Positions 55,445 through 64,000 are shown, counted from the stretch's first letter. The stretch: 64,000 nt of DNA from Streptomyces uncialis (GCF_001905345.1 NZ_LFBV01000011.1:221836-285835); one strand, 5' to 3'. Notes: generated from the letters alone by a model not told the origin. Program-made: numbers and translations.

Positions 55445-55667
55445 GCCGACCTCCGTCCTTGACCTGCCCTCCCGACGGTAGGCAGTCACTCGGGGTGCGT
55501 CAACGATCGCCACACTCGCCACGCCGAGTGATAATCACCCTACGAGTGGTTTCCCGTGTCCGGCTGTGGGGAAAGGCTAGCCGAATGTGCCGAGAGGGTC
55601 GGCCCGTCACCGGATCGACCCTCGGGAACCGGCCGGTCGTGTGGATCACCGACGCGGGTTCCTGCCG

Positions 55668-56141
55668 TCACTGGCTGTTGGTACCGAAGTCCTCCGGCGA
55701 GATCTGGTCGAGGAACTCACGGAACTTCTCGACCTCGTCCTCCTGCTCGTCCGGGATCGCGATCCCGGCGTCGTCCAGGACACCGTCGCTGCCGTAGATC
55801 GGCGTACCGGTACGCAGCGCCAGCGCTATGGCGTCGGACGGACGGGCACTGACCTCGACGCCGCTCGCGAAGACCAGCTCCGCGTAGAAGACGCCTTCGC
55901 GGAGGTCCGTGATGCGCACTTCACTGAGCTCCTGGCCGACGGCCTCCAGCACGTCCTTGAACAGGTCGTGGGTCAGCGGCCGTGCGGGGGCCATGCCCTG
56001 CTGGGCGAAGGCGATCGCCGTCGCCTCCCCAGGCCCGATCCAGATGGGGAGGTAGCGGTCGCCTCCCACTTCACGCAGAAGCACGATCGGTTGGTTGGAG
56101 GGCATTTCGACCCGGACACCTACGACGTCGAGCTCGTTCAC
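55668..56141 (-). CDS. Bifunctional nuclease-domain protein (BFN/DUF151)
   Basis: This 157-residue protein of the bifunctional-nuclease family has LDVVGVRVEMPSNQPIVLLRE at the start, DRYLPIWIGPGEATAIAFAQ and ARPSDAIALALRTGTPIY. The C-terminal acidic tail (EDEVEKFREFLDQISPEDFG) is typical. ATG at 56141 is the family start. It lies between the two merR genes, as in Mycobacterium tuberculosis Rv1829. The family is annotated as RNase/DNase, but in bacteria the activity is poorly established. Confidence 0.95.
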   Translation of the reverse strand: MNELDVVGVRVEMPSNQPIVLLREVGGDRYLPIWIGPGEATAIAFAQQGMAPARPLTHDLFKDVLEAVGQELSEVRITDLREGVFYAELVFASGVEVSARPSDAIALALRTGTPIYGSDGVLDDAGIAIPDEQEDEVEKFREFLDQISPEDFGTNSQ

Positions 56142-56227
56142 ACAGCAACCCTAGGCCGTGCCCGGCACCTTTGGGTAGTCGGGCACTCCGGCCACCGGCC
56201 CCACGCACCCCCGGATCAGGGGTCATG

Positions 56228-56983
56228 TCAGGGCAAACGCACCCCGAGGGCCGTCTGCACAAGGGCCGAATGAAGCCGTACGGTGAGCTCCGCCAGCTCC
56301 CTGGTACGGGCCTGGGCGTGGACCCTGGTCTGGGGGTTGCGATGCCGCCGCAAGGGGGCCACGACCTGGTCGACCAGGCCGGCGTCCCGGTCGGCGGACG
56401 CCTTCATGGCCCGCAGATGACGGGGTTCGATACCGAATCTGCCGAGTTCGAGCACCAGAGTCGCCACGGTGACGGCCTCGGCGTCGTACCCGCCGTCCGG
56501 CAAGGGCGCCACCAGGCCGTACGACTCCCATTCGGCCAGCTCGGACTCACCGACCCCGGCGGCGGCCAGCAGCTCGTCCCGGCCGACCCGTGCGGCCGTC
56601 GGGGCCGGTGCGCCCGGCAGACCCGGGGAACGGCTCTCGTCGGCCGGCTCACCCGCCGCGGGGCCGGGCGACGGCAGCGGCAGGGCCTCACCGCGCTCCA
56701 CGGCGTCCAGATGCTCACGGATCACCCTGAGCGGCAGATAGTGGTCCCGCTGCATCCGCAGGACCTGTGCGAGCCGCTCGACGTCCCGCGGACCGAACTT
56801 CCGGTACCCCGAGGCGGTGCGTTGCGGCTCGACGAGCCCCTCGGCCTCCAGGAAACGGATCTTGGAGATGGTGACCTCGGGGAACTCGTCCCGCAAGGTG
56901 TTCAGCACGGTGCCGATACTCATCAGACGACCGTCCGCGGCGGCGGCGCCGTGCCCGGCACCGCCGCTCGGTGTGTGAAGCAT
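56228..56983 (-). CDS. FtsR-like MerR-family regulator
   Basis: This 251-residue regulator has SIGTVLNTLRDEFPEVTISK, SKIRFLEAEGLVEPQRTASGYRKFGPRDVERL as the winged helix, and an insertion of Pro/Ala-rich linker (about residues 103-132) before a second helical domain (DELLAAAGVGESELAEW). This is the layout of FtsR, which in Corynebacterium activates ftsZ and lies next to the GarA/OdhI gene. The ATG at 56983 gives a 20-residue Gly-rich lead before the domain; a start at MSIGT (about 56923) is possible. Confidence 0.93.
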   Translation of the reverse strand: MLHTPSGGAGHGAAAADGRLMSIGTVLNTLRDEFPEVTISKIRFLEAEGLVEPQRTASGYRKFGPRDVERLAQVLRMQRDHYLPLRVIREHLDAVERGEALPLPSPGPAAGEPADESRSPGLPGAPAPTAARVGRDELLAAAGVGESELAEWESYGLVAPLPDGGYDAEAVTVATLVLELGRFGIEPRHLRAMKASADRDAGLVDQVVAPLRRHRNPQTRVHAQARTRELAELTVRLHSALVQTALGVRLP

Positions 56984-57000
56984 GGGGCCTTCCCCGGGGG

Positions 57001-57825
57001 TCAGATACCCCGCTGGCTCGCGTAGAAGACCAGCCGGTACTTGCCGATCTGGACCTCGTCACCGTTGGAGAGCCGGACCTCGTCGATCCGCTCACGGTTG
57101 ACGTAGGTGCCGTTGAGGCTGCCGACGTCGGAGACCGTGAACAGACCGTCCGTCCCGCGACGGAACTCCACATGGCGACGCGACACCGTCACATCGTCCA
57201 GGAAGATGTCGCTCTGCGGGTGACGCCCCGCGGTCGTCAGCTCACCGTCCAGCAGGAAGCGGCTGCCGGAGTTCGGCCCCCGCCGCACCACCAGGAGCGC
57301 CGAACCGAGCGGCAGCGCGTCCACCGCGGCCTGGGCCTCGGGCGACAGGGAAGGCGACGGGGTCTGGCCCGTGACCTCCGCGTCGTACGCCTCCAGACCC
57401 GAGATCGAGATGGTCGAGGTCGTCTCCGAGGGACGCTCGGCGCCCCCGCGCAGCGGCGCGCCGCAGTTGGAGCAGAAACGGCTCGCCTCCGCGTTCCGGT
57501 TGCCGCACCTCGTACACACCAGGGGCATGGACTGACCCTCCTGCCGCTGCCCGCCAGGGGACCCGTACGGGTCCGGAGCGAACCCGCCACCCGCACCCGG
57601 GGCCGAAGAATCCCCGAAACCTATGCGGCCGGCCGAGGCCGGGTCGCCGGACGACGCGCCCGGTCCACCCGGGATGTCACCACCTGGCGCACCGACCTGA
57701 TCACGGAACAGCGGGCGCTCGCCCGACTGCCCCTCGTCACCGGAGCGCGGCGCACGATGCCGGGCCGTGGCATTGCCACGGTCCTGGCGTGCGCTCTTGC
57801 CGAACAACTTCGCAAACAACTTCAC
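57001..57825 (-). CDS. garA: GarA/OdhI-like FHA-domain protein with zinc ribbon
   Basis: This 274-residue protein has a zinc ribbon (CTRCGNRNAEASRFCSNCGA, about residues 101-120), the phospho-acceptor stretch SETTSTISISG (ETTS as in GarA), and a C-terminal FHA domain with GRHPQSDIFLDDVTVSRRHV and SLNGTYVNRERID. Unphosphorylated GarA/OdhI binds and inhibits 2-oxoglutarate dehydrogenase, and phosphorylation by Ser/Thr kinases relieves it; the motifs suggest the same here. It is longer than mycobacterial GarA by an N-terminal disordered part plus the zinc ribbon. GTG at 57825 follows AGGGGAATC. Confidence 0.93.
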   Translation of the reverse strand: MKLFAKLFGKSARQDRGNATARHRAPRSGDEGQSGERPLFRDQVGAPGGDIPGGPGASSGDPASAGRIGFGDSSAPGAGGGFAPDPYGSPGGQRQEGQSMPLVCTRCGNRNAEASRFCSNCGAPLRGGAERPSETTSTISISGLEAYDAEVTGQTPSPSLSPEAQAAVDALPLGSALLVVRRGPNSGSRFLLDGELTTAGRHPQSDIFLDDVTVSRRHVEFRRGTDGLFTVSDVGSLNGTYVNRERIDEVRLSNGDEVQIGKYRLVFYASQRGI

Positions 57826-58014
57826 GGGCGATTCCCCTTGACCGAAACAGACCCGCCCGTGGGGCAGGACGAACCCTGATTGCACACACCTGCCGACCCG
57901 GACATCTTCACAACGTCCGTACCCACCGGACAGTTTCCACCACGCACCGTCCTTCCGGTGCGCCGACCCCCCGCAACCACATGCCCTCGGGGAGTGACCT
58001 TCACGCTCACCGGT

Positions 58015-58866
58015 TCACTCCGAGGACGACCGAGCGTAGTCAGGCCGCTTCGCCGGTCGCAAGGCGTCAACGATGATCTTCTCCGCGCGTGTCACCGTCA
58101 CGCCGGCCTGCTCCTTCTCCAGAGTCTGCACCACACCCCCGGGAATGTTGAGCGCCGGCTCCAGATCCTGCGGGCGCCCGATCACCTTGAACCGGTACGG
58201 CGGGCGGATGTCGGTGCCGTCCACGCTCACCCCTTCGCCGCCGCCGTCCGAGAGATAGGTGCCGGCCACCACGCGCACCCCGTTGACCTGGATGGCCTCG
58301 GCTCCCGCCGCGCGCAGTTCCTGGACGGCGTCGAGGAGCATACGCGCCTCCACGGCCCCGCGTGCGTCGGTGACAGCCATGGTGATACCCGGGCCCTCGG
58401 CCCCCACGGTGCCCGCGAGGACGCCCAGTTGCTTCTCCCTCTCGACCGTCTGCTTACGCGCCTCCTCGGCCTGGTCCGAGCTGGTCTCCAGCTCGGTCCG
58501 CTGGCCTTCCAGGCGACGCTTCTCATCATCTAGACGTTGAGTTCGGTCATCCAGTTCATCGAGGATGCGCACGAGATCCTCCTGTCTGGCGCCACGCAGC
58601 ACATTGCTGTCGCTGGTGGACGCGACCTGGACCGCGAGTCCGAACCCGAGCCCCGCGAGCAGCAGGGCCACGATGAGCTGGGCCCGGCTGAAGCGCAGCG
58701 GCCAGAGGCCCTTCGCGAGGCGCTGTCGGCCCGTCAGGCCCTTCTCCCCGGCGCCGGGGGCGCCGGAGGCCGCCGGATCGCTCCCGGCGGGCGGCGCGGG
58801 CACCTCGGCGGGCAGTTCCCTGCTCAGCCGGTGGTCGGGGTTCTCTTCGCTGTTCATCGGCCTCAC
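58015..58866 (-). CDS. DUF881 membrane-anchored protein
   Basis: This 283-residue protein has a Pro-rich cytoplasmic N-terminus, one transmembrane helix (AQLIVALLLAGLGFGLAVQV, about residues 60-80), a coiled coil (about 95-140, Glu/Arg-rich) and the extracytoplasmic DUF881 domain (EGPGITMAVTDA, AGAEAIQVNGVRVVAG, PYRFKVIG). GTG at 58866 overlaps the stop of sbp by four bases; an ATG at 58857 is possible. It equals the Rv1825-type protein and probably works in the cell envelope or division zone with the other two. Confidence 0.9.
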   Translation of the reverse strand: MRPMNSEENPDHRLSRELPAEVPAPPAGSDPAASGAPGAGEKGLTGRQRLAKGLWPLRFSRAQLIVALLLAGLGFGLAVQVASTSDSNVLRGARQEDLVRILDELDDRTQRLDDEKRRLEGQRTELETSSDQAEEARKQTVEREKQLGVLAGTVGAEGPGITMAVTDARGAVEARMLLDAVQELRAAGAEAIQVNGVRVVAGTYLSDGGGEGVSVDGTDIRPPYRFKVIGRPQDLEPALNIPGGVVQTLEKEQAGVTVTRAEKIIVDALRPAKRPDYARSSSE

Positions 58867-59195
58867 GCCCGGAACACATGCCGCCGGATCGCGGCGGCGT
58901 TGGAGAAGATACGGATGCCGAGCACCACGACCACACCGGTGGACAGCTGGGCACCCACACCCAACTCGTCCCCCAGGAACACGATCAGAGCCGCCACGAC
59001 CACGTTCGACAGGAACGAGACCACGAACACCTTGTCGTCGAAGATACCGTCGAGCATCGCCCGCAGGCCCCCGAACACGGCGTCCAGCGCCGCGACCACG
59101 GCGATCGGAAGATACGGCTCGACCACCGCCGGGACTTCGGGCCGGACCAGCAGTCCGGCAACGACTCCCAGGACGAGGCCCAGTACGGCGATCAC
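58863..59195 (-). CDS. sbp: Small basic protein (Sbp, DUF1290)
   Basis: This 110-residue membrane protein has three hydrophobic helices, starting IAVLGLVLGVVAGLLVRPEV, with PYLPIAVVAALDAVFGGLRA and DDKVFVVSFLSNVVVAALIV. The GTG at 59195 overlaps the upstream DUF881 stop by four bases and its own stop overlaps the downstream DUF881 start, so three genes form one coupled unit. It is the Rv1824/Bacillus Sbp type, encoded near divisome genes in Bacillus. Confidence 0.92.
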   Translation of the reverse strand: MIAVLGLVLGVVAGLLVRPEVPAVVEPYLPIAVVAALDAVFGGLRAMLDGIFDDKVFVVSFLSNVVVAALIVFLGDELGVGAQLSTGVVVVLGIRIFSNAAAIRRHVFRA

Positions 59196-60082
59196 TGTGT
59201 GCCCTTCTCTGTTCTCGGCTGTGCTGTACGGACGATCACGCTCGGCGCCGCGGGCAGCCGAAGCTCCTTGTGCGTGGAGATCCCGGTCCGCACCCCGAAG
59301 TTCTCCTGGAGAGCGTTCAGGTAGAGACCGTCGGGGCTGTTCTGGAACCGGGTGCTCAGCCGTTCTCCGTCGCCGACGGCGAGGATGGTGTAAGGCGGCA
59401 CCAGGGGCCGGTTGTCGACGAGTATGGCGTCGCCCGCCGCCCGGATCGCGGACAGGGCCGTGAGCCGCTGCCCGTTGATCGAGACAGCCTCCGCCCCGGA
59501 CTGCCACAGCCCGTTGACGACGCGTTGCAGGTCGCGGTCCTTGACCCGGCCCGTGTCGGAGAAACCGGAGGTGCCGCGGGGACCGTCGCCGTTGCCGTCC
59601 GCCTCCTTGGCGTCGTCCACCGACAGTTTGACGCCGGGTCCGTGCACGGCCGCGGAGCCCGCGAGCACACCGATGAGGTCGTCGGCGCCTTCCTCGTGCC
59701 GGAGCGCCTCGCGCCTGCGGTCGTCGACGTCGTCACGGAGGGTGTCGACGTTCTTCTCCAGCTTGTCCGCGGCGGCGGTCTCGTCCTCGATCCGGTCGAT
59801 CAGTTCCTCGCGCTCCTTGGCGATCACCGGCGCCGTGACCCGGGCCTGCGCGGCCCCCACCGTGACGACGAGCGCCGCGAGCACGAGTCCCGCCCCGAGC
59901 CCGAGCCGGGCCCGCAGCGTCTTCGGCAGCCCTCCGCCGCCGCCCTGCGCCCGCTTCCTCGCCGCCGCCTCCGCGTAGCCGTCGTCCAGGCTGTGGTCCA
60001 TGACATTGGTGAGCAGCGACATGGACGCGTCCGGGCGCCGGGGACGCGAAGAACTGCTCCGAACGGGGGGCGGCTGCGGCAT
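59192..60082 (-). CDS. DUF881 membrane-anchored protein, first copy
   Basis: This 296-residue protein has a Ser/Arg-rich start, a transmembrane helix (about residues 60-80), a coiled coil (KEREELIDRIEDETAAADKL ... DDRRREALRHEEG, about 85-135) and the DUF881 domain (HGPGVKLSVDDA, AVSINGQRLTALSAI, PPYTILAVGDG). The ATG at 60082 is preferred because PQPPPVRSSSSRPRRPDAS is family-like; ATG 60091 adds three residues. It has the same build as the second DUF881 gene beyond sbp, so the two may be partners. Confidence 0.9.
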   Translation of the reverse strand: MPQPPPVRSSSSRPRRPDASMSLLTNVMDHSLDDGYAEAAARKRAQGGGGGLPKTLRARLGLGAGLVLAALVVTVGAAQARVTAPVIAKEREELIDRIEDETAAADKLEKNVDTLRDDVDDRRREALRHEEGADDLIGVLAGSAAVHGPGVKLSVDDAKEADGNGDGPRGTSGFSDTGRVKDRDLQRVVNGLWQSGAEAVSINGQRLTALSAIRAAGDAILVDNRPLVPPYTILAVGDGERLSTRFQNSPDGLYLNALQENFGVRTGISTHKELRLPAAPSVIVRTAQPRTEKGTQ

Positions 60083-60225
60083 GCCGCACATCGTCGCACG
60101 TCGGCGCCCATTCCTCCGAATGGCCCTGGGACACCGCCGGACAGCGCCCAGGAGGGGCACTGTCCGGCACACGAAAGACGTACGTTTGATGCGTTACGGG
60201 CTACTCGCGCGGGTGATCCCCGCGC

Positions 60226-62721
60226 TCACTCGCCGGCGCTCTCCACCACCGCCGACCACTCGTCGAGCAGTGCCTGCGCGGAGGCGTCGTCCGGTCCCTC
60301 GGCCCACAGATGGGTGACCGCCTCGGCCCGGTCCGGCAGGACCAGCACCCAGCGGCCGTCCGTCTCGACCACCCGGACACCGTCGGTCGTGTCCACCGAC
60401 CGGTCCCCGGCCTCCTCGACCACCCGGCGCATGACGAGGCCCTTCACGGCCCACGGGGTCGCCACATCGCGCTTGAGCACATGGGCCCGCGGGATCCGCG
60501 CGTCGATCTGACTCAGCGTGAGCTGGGTGCGCGCGACCAGACCGATCAGCCGGACGAAGGCCGCAGCGCCGTCGAAGACACTGCTGAACTCCGGCACGAT
60601 GAAGCCACCGCGGCCGTCACCACCGAAGATCGTGGACTCCTCACGGCCCACCCGGGTCAGATCGTCGGGGGACGTCGTCGTCCAGTCGACCTGCGTGCCG
60701 TGATAGGCCGCGACCTGCTCCGCGATCCGGGTCGTCGTCACCGGCAACGCCACCCGGCCGCTGCGGCGCTCCGCCGCCACCAGGTCGAGCATCACCAGCA
60801 GCGCCCGGTCGTCCTCGACGATCCGGCCCTTCTCGTCCACCAGCGACACCCGCTCGCCGACCGGGTCGAAACGCACCCCGAACGCCGCGCGCGCCGATGC
60901 CACGATCTCCCCGAGCCGCACCAGACCCGATCGCCTGGCGTCCGCCGTCTCGGTGGGCCGCGCCTCGTCCAGGCCGGGGTTGATCACGAGCGAGTCCACG
61001 CCCAGTTTCCCGAGGAGGCTCGGCAGGACCAGTCCCGCGCTGCCGTTCGACGCGTCGACCACGACCTTCAGTCCGGCCTCGGCGATCCCGCTGGTGTCGA
61101 CGTTCCGCAGGAGCGAGCCCGTGTAGGAGTCGAAGACGCTGGCAGGGAAGTGCAGATCGCCGATCTCACCGGGGAACGCGCGACGATATTCCTGGCGCGC
61201 GTACACCCGGTCGAGTTTGCGCTGGCTCGCCTGGGAGAGATCCGCCCCGCGGCCGTCGAAGAACATGATGTCCACGGAGTCCGGTACCCCGGGTGACGTA
61301 CGGATCATGATGCCGCCGGCGCTTCCCCGCGCGGTCTGCTGACGTGCCACGGGCAGCGGGACGTTCTCCAGGTCCCGGACGTCGATGGCGCTCGCCTGCA
61401 ACGCGGAGATGACCGCCCGTTTGAGCGCACGGGCACCTCGGGAGTGGTCCCGGGCCGTGGTGACCGTCGAGCCCTTCTTCAGGGTCGTGGCATAGGCACC
61501 CGCGAGCCGTACGGCCAGCTCCGGAGTGATCTCGACATTCAGGATGCCGCTCACTCCGCGCGCGCCGAAGAGATGCGCCTGCCCCCGGGACTCCCAGATG
61601 ACCGAGGTGTTGACGAACGCGCCCGCCTCGATCGTCTTGAACGGGTACACCCGCACATTGCCCTGGACAATCGATTCTTCACCGACGAGGCACTCGTCAC
61701 CGATGACGGCGCCGTCCTCGATCCGCGCGGCCCGCATGATGTCGGTGTTCTTGCCGATGACACAGCCACGCAGATTGCTGTGCTGCCCGATGTAGACGTT
61801 GTCGTGGAGCACGGCCTTGTGCAGGAACGCACCGGTCTTCACGACCACGTTCGAACCCACGACGGTGTGCTCGCGGATCTCGACGTCCGCTTCGACCTTG
61901 GCGTAGTCACCGATGTACAGCGGCCCCCGCAGCACGGCGTCGGGATGCACCTCCGCACCCTCCGCGACCCAGACCCCGGGCGAGATCTCGAATCCGTCGA
62001 GTTCGACGTCGACCTTGCGTTCCAGTACGTCGGCCTGGGCCTTCACATAGCTTTCGTGGGTGCCGACGTCCTCCCAGTAGCCCTCGGCGATGAAGCCGTA
62101 GATGGGCTTGCCTTCCTTCATCAGCTGCGGGAAGACATCACCCGACCAGTCGACGGAGGTGTCGGCCTCGACATAGTCGAAGACCTCCGGCTCCATCACG
62201 TAGATGCCGGTGTTCACGGTGTCGGAGAAGACCTGGCCCCAGGTCGGCTTCTCCAGGAACCGCTCGACCTTGCCTTCCTCGTCGACGATGGTGATGCCGA
62301 ACTCCAGCGGATTGGGCACACGCGTCAGACAGACCGTGACGAGGGCACCCTTCTCCTTGTGGAAGTTGATCAGTTCGGTCAGGTCGAAATCGGTGAGGGC
62401 GTCACCGGAGATGACCAGAAACGCGTCGTCTTTGAGCGCTTCTTCCGCGTTCTTCACACTGCCGGCGGTACCGAGTGGCTTCTCCTCGTTGGCATAGGTC
62501 AAGTCCATGCCGAGTTCTTCGCCGTCGCCGAAGTAGTTCTTGACGAGTGAGGCGAGGAACTGGACAGTGACGACAGTCTCGGTGAGCCCATGCCTTTTCA
62601 GCAGCCGCAGCACATGCTCCATGATCGGCCGGTTGACCACCGGCAGGAGCGGCTTGGGCATGCTTGAGGTCATCGGGCGAAGGCGCGTGCCTTCGCCACC
62701 GGCCATCACGACGGCCTTCAT
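60226..62721 (-). CDS. GDP-mannose pyrophosphorylase/phosphomannomutase fusion
   Basis: This 831-residue fusion starts with an NTP-transferase domain (MKAVVMAGGEGTRLRPMTSS, VISGDALTDFDL, GYWEDVGTHESYV; about residues 1-230). A left-handed hexapeptide-repeat helix follows (about 245-370). A phosphohexomutase module follows (about 380-830) with the phosphoserine loop in TTARDHSRGAR. In streptomycetes this protein is annotated as mannose-1-phosphate guanyltransferase/phosphomannomutase and would supply GDP-mannose for glycosylation and mannolipids. The mutase metal-loop Asp triad (DGDxDR) is not obvious, so the mutase half may be inactive or changed. It starts at ATG 62721. Confidence 0.9.
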   Translation of the reverse strand: MKAVVMAGGEGTRLRPMTSSMPKPLLPVVNRPIMEHVLRLLKRHGLTETVVTVQFLASLVKNYFGDGEELGMDLTYANEEKPLGTAGSVKNAEEALKDDAFLVISGDALTDFDLTELINFHKEKGALVTVCLTRVPNPLEFGITIVDEEGKVERFLEKPTWGQVFSDTVNTGIYVMEPEVFDYVEADTSVDWSGDVFPQLMKEGKPIYGFIAEGYWEDVGTHESYVKAQADVLERKVDVELDGFEISPGVWVAEGAEVHPDAVLRGPLYIGDYAKVEADVEIREHTVVGSNVVVKTGAFLHKAVLHDNVYIGQHSNLRGCVIGKNTDIMRAARIEDGAVIGDECLVGEESIVQGNVRVYPFKTIEAGAFVNTSVIWESRGQAHLFGARGVSGILNVEITPELAVRLAGAYATTLKKGSTVTTARDHSRGARALKRAVISALQASAIDVRDLENVPLPVARQQTARGSAGGIMIRTSPGVPDSVDIMFFDGRGADLSQASQRKLDRVYARQEYRRAFPGEIGDLHFPASVFDSYTGSLLRNVDTSGIAEAGLKVVVDASNGSAGLVLPSLLGKLGVDSLVINPGLDEARPTETADARRSGLVRLGEIVASARAAFGVRFDPVGERVSLVDEKGRIVEDDRALLVMLDLVAAERRSGRVALPVTTTRIAEQVAAYHGTQVDWTTTSPDDLTRVGREESTIFGGDGRGGFIVPEFSSVFDGAAAFVRLIGLVARTQLTLSQIDARIPRAHVLKRDVATPWAVKGLVMRRVVEEAGDRSVDTTDGVRVVETDGRWVLVLPDRAEAVTHLWAEGPDDASAQALLDEWSAVVESAGE

Positions 62722-62833
62722 GTCGGAAGCGTCCTCCTTGAGAGACGACGGTAAGCCGACTGCACCCGTCCAATTGTCCCGCACAAATCCACTGCGGGCC
62801 ATCAGGCCAACACCGTCGCACCATTCGGAGGGC

Positions 62834-63442
62834 TCAGCCGGCCATGGTGTCCGCCCGGACAAGTCGGCGGACCTGCACCATGTACAGGACTCCTGCCCAC
62901 CAATACAGGGTTGTACCCCATCCTGCGAACGCCCATCCGAAAACTGCGGCGAGTGACGCGATCCAGCCGTTTCCGTCACCCAGCAGCAGCAGGGGGAACG
63001 CACACATCAGGTTGAAGGTGGCCGCCTTGCCCAGGAAGTTGACCTGGGGCGGCGGATACCCGTGGCGTCTGAGGATGCCGACCATCACGAGCAGCACAAG
63101 TTCTCGAGCGAGCAGTACGGCTGTCAACCAGAGCGGCAGGATCTCACGCCAGGTCAGGCCGACCAGTGTAGACAGAATGTAGAGCCGGTCGGCCGCGGGG
63201 TCCAGCAGTCTGCCGAGCTTGCTGACCTGGTTCCAGCGGCGGGCGAGTTTTCCGTCGAGATAGTCGCTGATGCCGCTGAGCATCAGGACGAGCAGCGCCC
63301 AGCCGTCGCTCTTGGGCCCCCCGAACTCCGGCCGCAGGATCAACCACAGGAAGAGCGGTACACCGAGAAGGCGCGCCATGCTGAGGATGTTGGGGATGGT
63401 GAGGACCCGGTCCGTCTGGACACGCGTCTCCTGGACCTCCAC
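62834..63442 (-). CDS. CDP-alcohol phosphatidyltransferase (PgsA-like)
   Basis: This 202-residue membrane enzyme has the CDP-OH-P signature D-G-x2-A-R-x8-G-x3-D-x3-D intact in DYLDGKLARRWNQVSKLGRLLDPAADRL (about residues 60-87), plus several membrane helices. It displaces CMP from CDP-diacylglycerol with an alcohol such as glycerol 3-phosphate or inositol phosphate. The gene position matches pgsA2 of Mycobacterium (Rv1822). GTG at 63442 is seven bases after AGGAGG. The acceptor cannot be told from sequence alone. Confidence 0.92.
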   Translation of the reverse strand: MEVQETRVQTDRVLTIPNILSMARLLGVPLFLWLILRPEFGGPKSDGWALLVLMLSGISDYLDGKLARRWNQVSKLGRLLDPAADRLYILSTLVGLTWREILPLWLTAVLLARELVLLVMVGILRRHGYPPPQVNFLGKAATFNLMCAFPLLLLGDGNGWIASLAAVFGWAFAGWGTTLYWWAGVLYMVQVRRLVRADTMAG

Positions 63443-63593
63443 CCGGGGGCCTCCTGTGAGAACGAGTCAACGATAACCTCCTGACCATACAGTCCTGAGG
63501 CTGCGTTCCGACACGGAGGGGTCGACGCCGCCCTGGTCGGCATCGGAAGGCGGAGTGGACAGGTCCGAAAGCGAAGAATTATCCGGGAACGCA

Positions 63594-63647
63594 AGAAGGC
63601 CGTGGTCTTCAAGAGAAACGAATTTCTCTTGAAGACCACGGCCTTCT
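63594..63647 (-). terminator. rRNA operon terminator
   Basis: A perfect 25-bp inverted repeat with loop CGAA lies directly after the 5S gene on the minus strand (arms 63594-63618 and 63623-63647). It is the end of the rRNA operon entering from the right. Confidence 0.95.
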
Positions 63648-63657
63648 CTATAAAGTT

Positions 63658-63777
63658 AGTTCGGCGGTGTCCTACTCTCCCACAGGGTCCCCCCTGCAGT
63701 ACCATCGGCGCTGTAAGGCTTAGCTTCCGGGTTCGGAATGTAACCGGGCGTTTCCCTCACGCTATGACCACCGAAAC
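63658..63777 (-). rRNA. rrf: 5S ribosomal RNA
   Basis: The minus strand starts GTTTCGGTGGTCATAGCG at 63777 and includes CCCGGTTACATTCCGAACCC and GGAGAGTAGG near the end, ending at about 63658. The length is about 120 bases, as expected for actinobacterial 5S. A spacer of about 120 bases separates it from the 23S gene. Confidence 0.97.
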
Positions 63778-63894
63778 ACTACGAAACACACCCCGCACAC
63801 CCCCACCGGCCCACACAACCCAAGATTCGGGTCGGGGCAGGGGGGTGTTGGTTGTTCGTGGTTTCAGAACCAACACAGTGGACGCGAGCAACTG

Positions 63895-64000
63895 AGGACA
63901 AGCCCTCGGCCTATTAGTACCAGTCAACTCCACCGGTCACCCGGCTTCCATATCTGGCCTATCAACCCAGTCGTCTACTGGGAGCCTTACCCCATCAAGT
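63895..64000 (-). rRNA. rrl: 23S ribosomal RNA, 3' end (partial)
   Basis: The minus strand reads ACTTGATGGGGTAAGGCTCC, then CCGGGTGACCGGTGGAGTTG and TGACTGGTACTAATAGGCCG, the conserved 3' end of 23S rRNA. The mature end lies near 63895-63901; the exact base cannot be fixed. The gene continues beyond the window. Confidence 0.95.

Noticed and set aside
60172..60225. tRNA or small RNA in short gaps
   Set aside because: No cloverleaf with a T-loop (GGTTCRA) and matching acceptor was seen anywhere in the window, so no tRNA is reported.

Overview
The window is high-GC DNA from a streptomycete-type actinomycete. The evidence is third-position GC coding bias throughout, GTG/TTG starts, many secreted enzymes, and a right-hand block whose order (gcvP, dinB, merR, bifunctional nuclease, ftsR-like merR, garA-like FHA gene, DUF881, sbp, DUF881, GDP-mannose pyrophosphorylase/phosphomannomutase, CDP-alcohol phosphatidyltransferase) matches the conserved actinobacterial pgsA2-garA-gcvB neighbourhood. 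An rRNA operon enters from the right edge on the minus strand (3' end of 23S, 5S, and a 25-bp perfect-stem terminator).

Layout. 1-7.6 kb: part of a natural-product cluster. A minus-strand type I PKS with the order KS-AT-DH-C-methyltransferase (it leaves the window at base 1) diverges from ACP, P450 and KASIII-like genes; the KASIII-like protein has Ser in place of the catalytic Cys. 7.6-11.1 kb: a hypothetical protein, an alpha/beta hydrolase, a protein-kinase-like protein and a cold-shock protein. 10.5-21.8 kb: an accessory zone full of debris: an inverted fragment of the KASIII-like gene, a 17-bp tandem repeat, degenerate IS3 and ISAs1 transposase remnants, and a HipA-like N-terminal remnant whose start codon seems lost. 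The intact genes in it encode mostly exported proteins: a Gly-rich protein, a lipoprotein, a YD-repeat/phospholipase A2 exoprotein, and a subtilisin-like protease with three P-domains.

21.9-30.6 kb: an orphan TctC-type binding protein divergent from a GntR/FCD regulator with two palindromic sites, then a siderophore uptake operon (ATPase, binding lipoprotein, double-length permease, and a GNAT/C39-like protein) behind a candidate iron box and an AraC regulator. 31-49 kb: chromosomal genes. These include a thermolysin-type protease, a MocR/PNPOx divergent pair, two EamA transporters, a Clp-N protein, PadR, a DGPF protein plus ECF42-type sigma factor with a candidate self-recognised promoter, a PAP2 phosphatase, PhzF, a CPBP protease, a GCS2 ligase and small conserved proteins.

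49.3-63.4 kb: core genes. gcvP sits behind a tandem glycine riboswitch. dinB carries an unusual C-terminal extension. The regulator and FHA genes belong to the cell-division/2-oxoglutarate signalling neighbourhood. The DUF881-sbp-DUF881 genes overlap by 4 bp, and GDP-mannose and phospholipid genes follow. gcvH is not at its usual place between DUF881 and garA.
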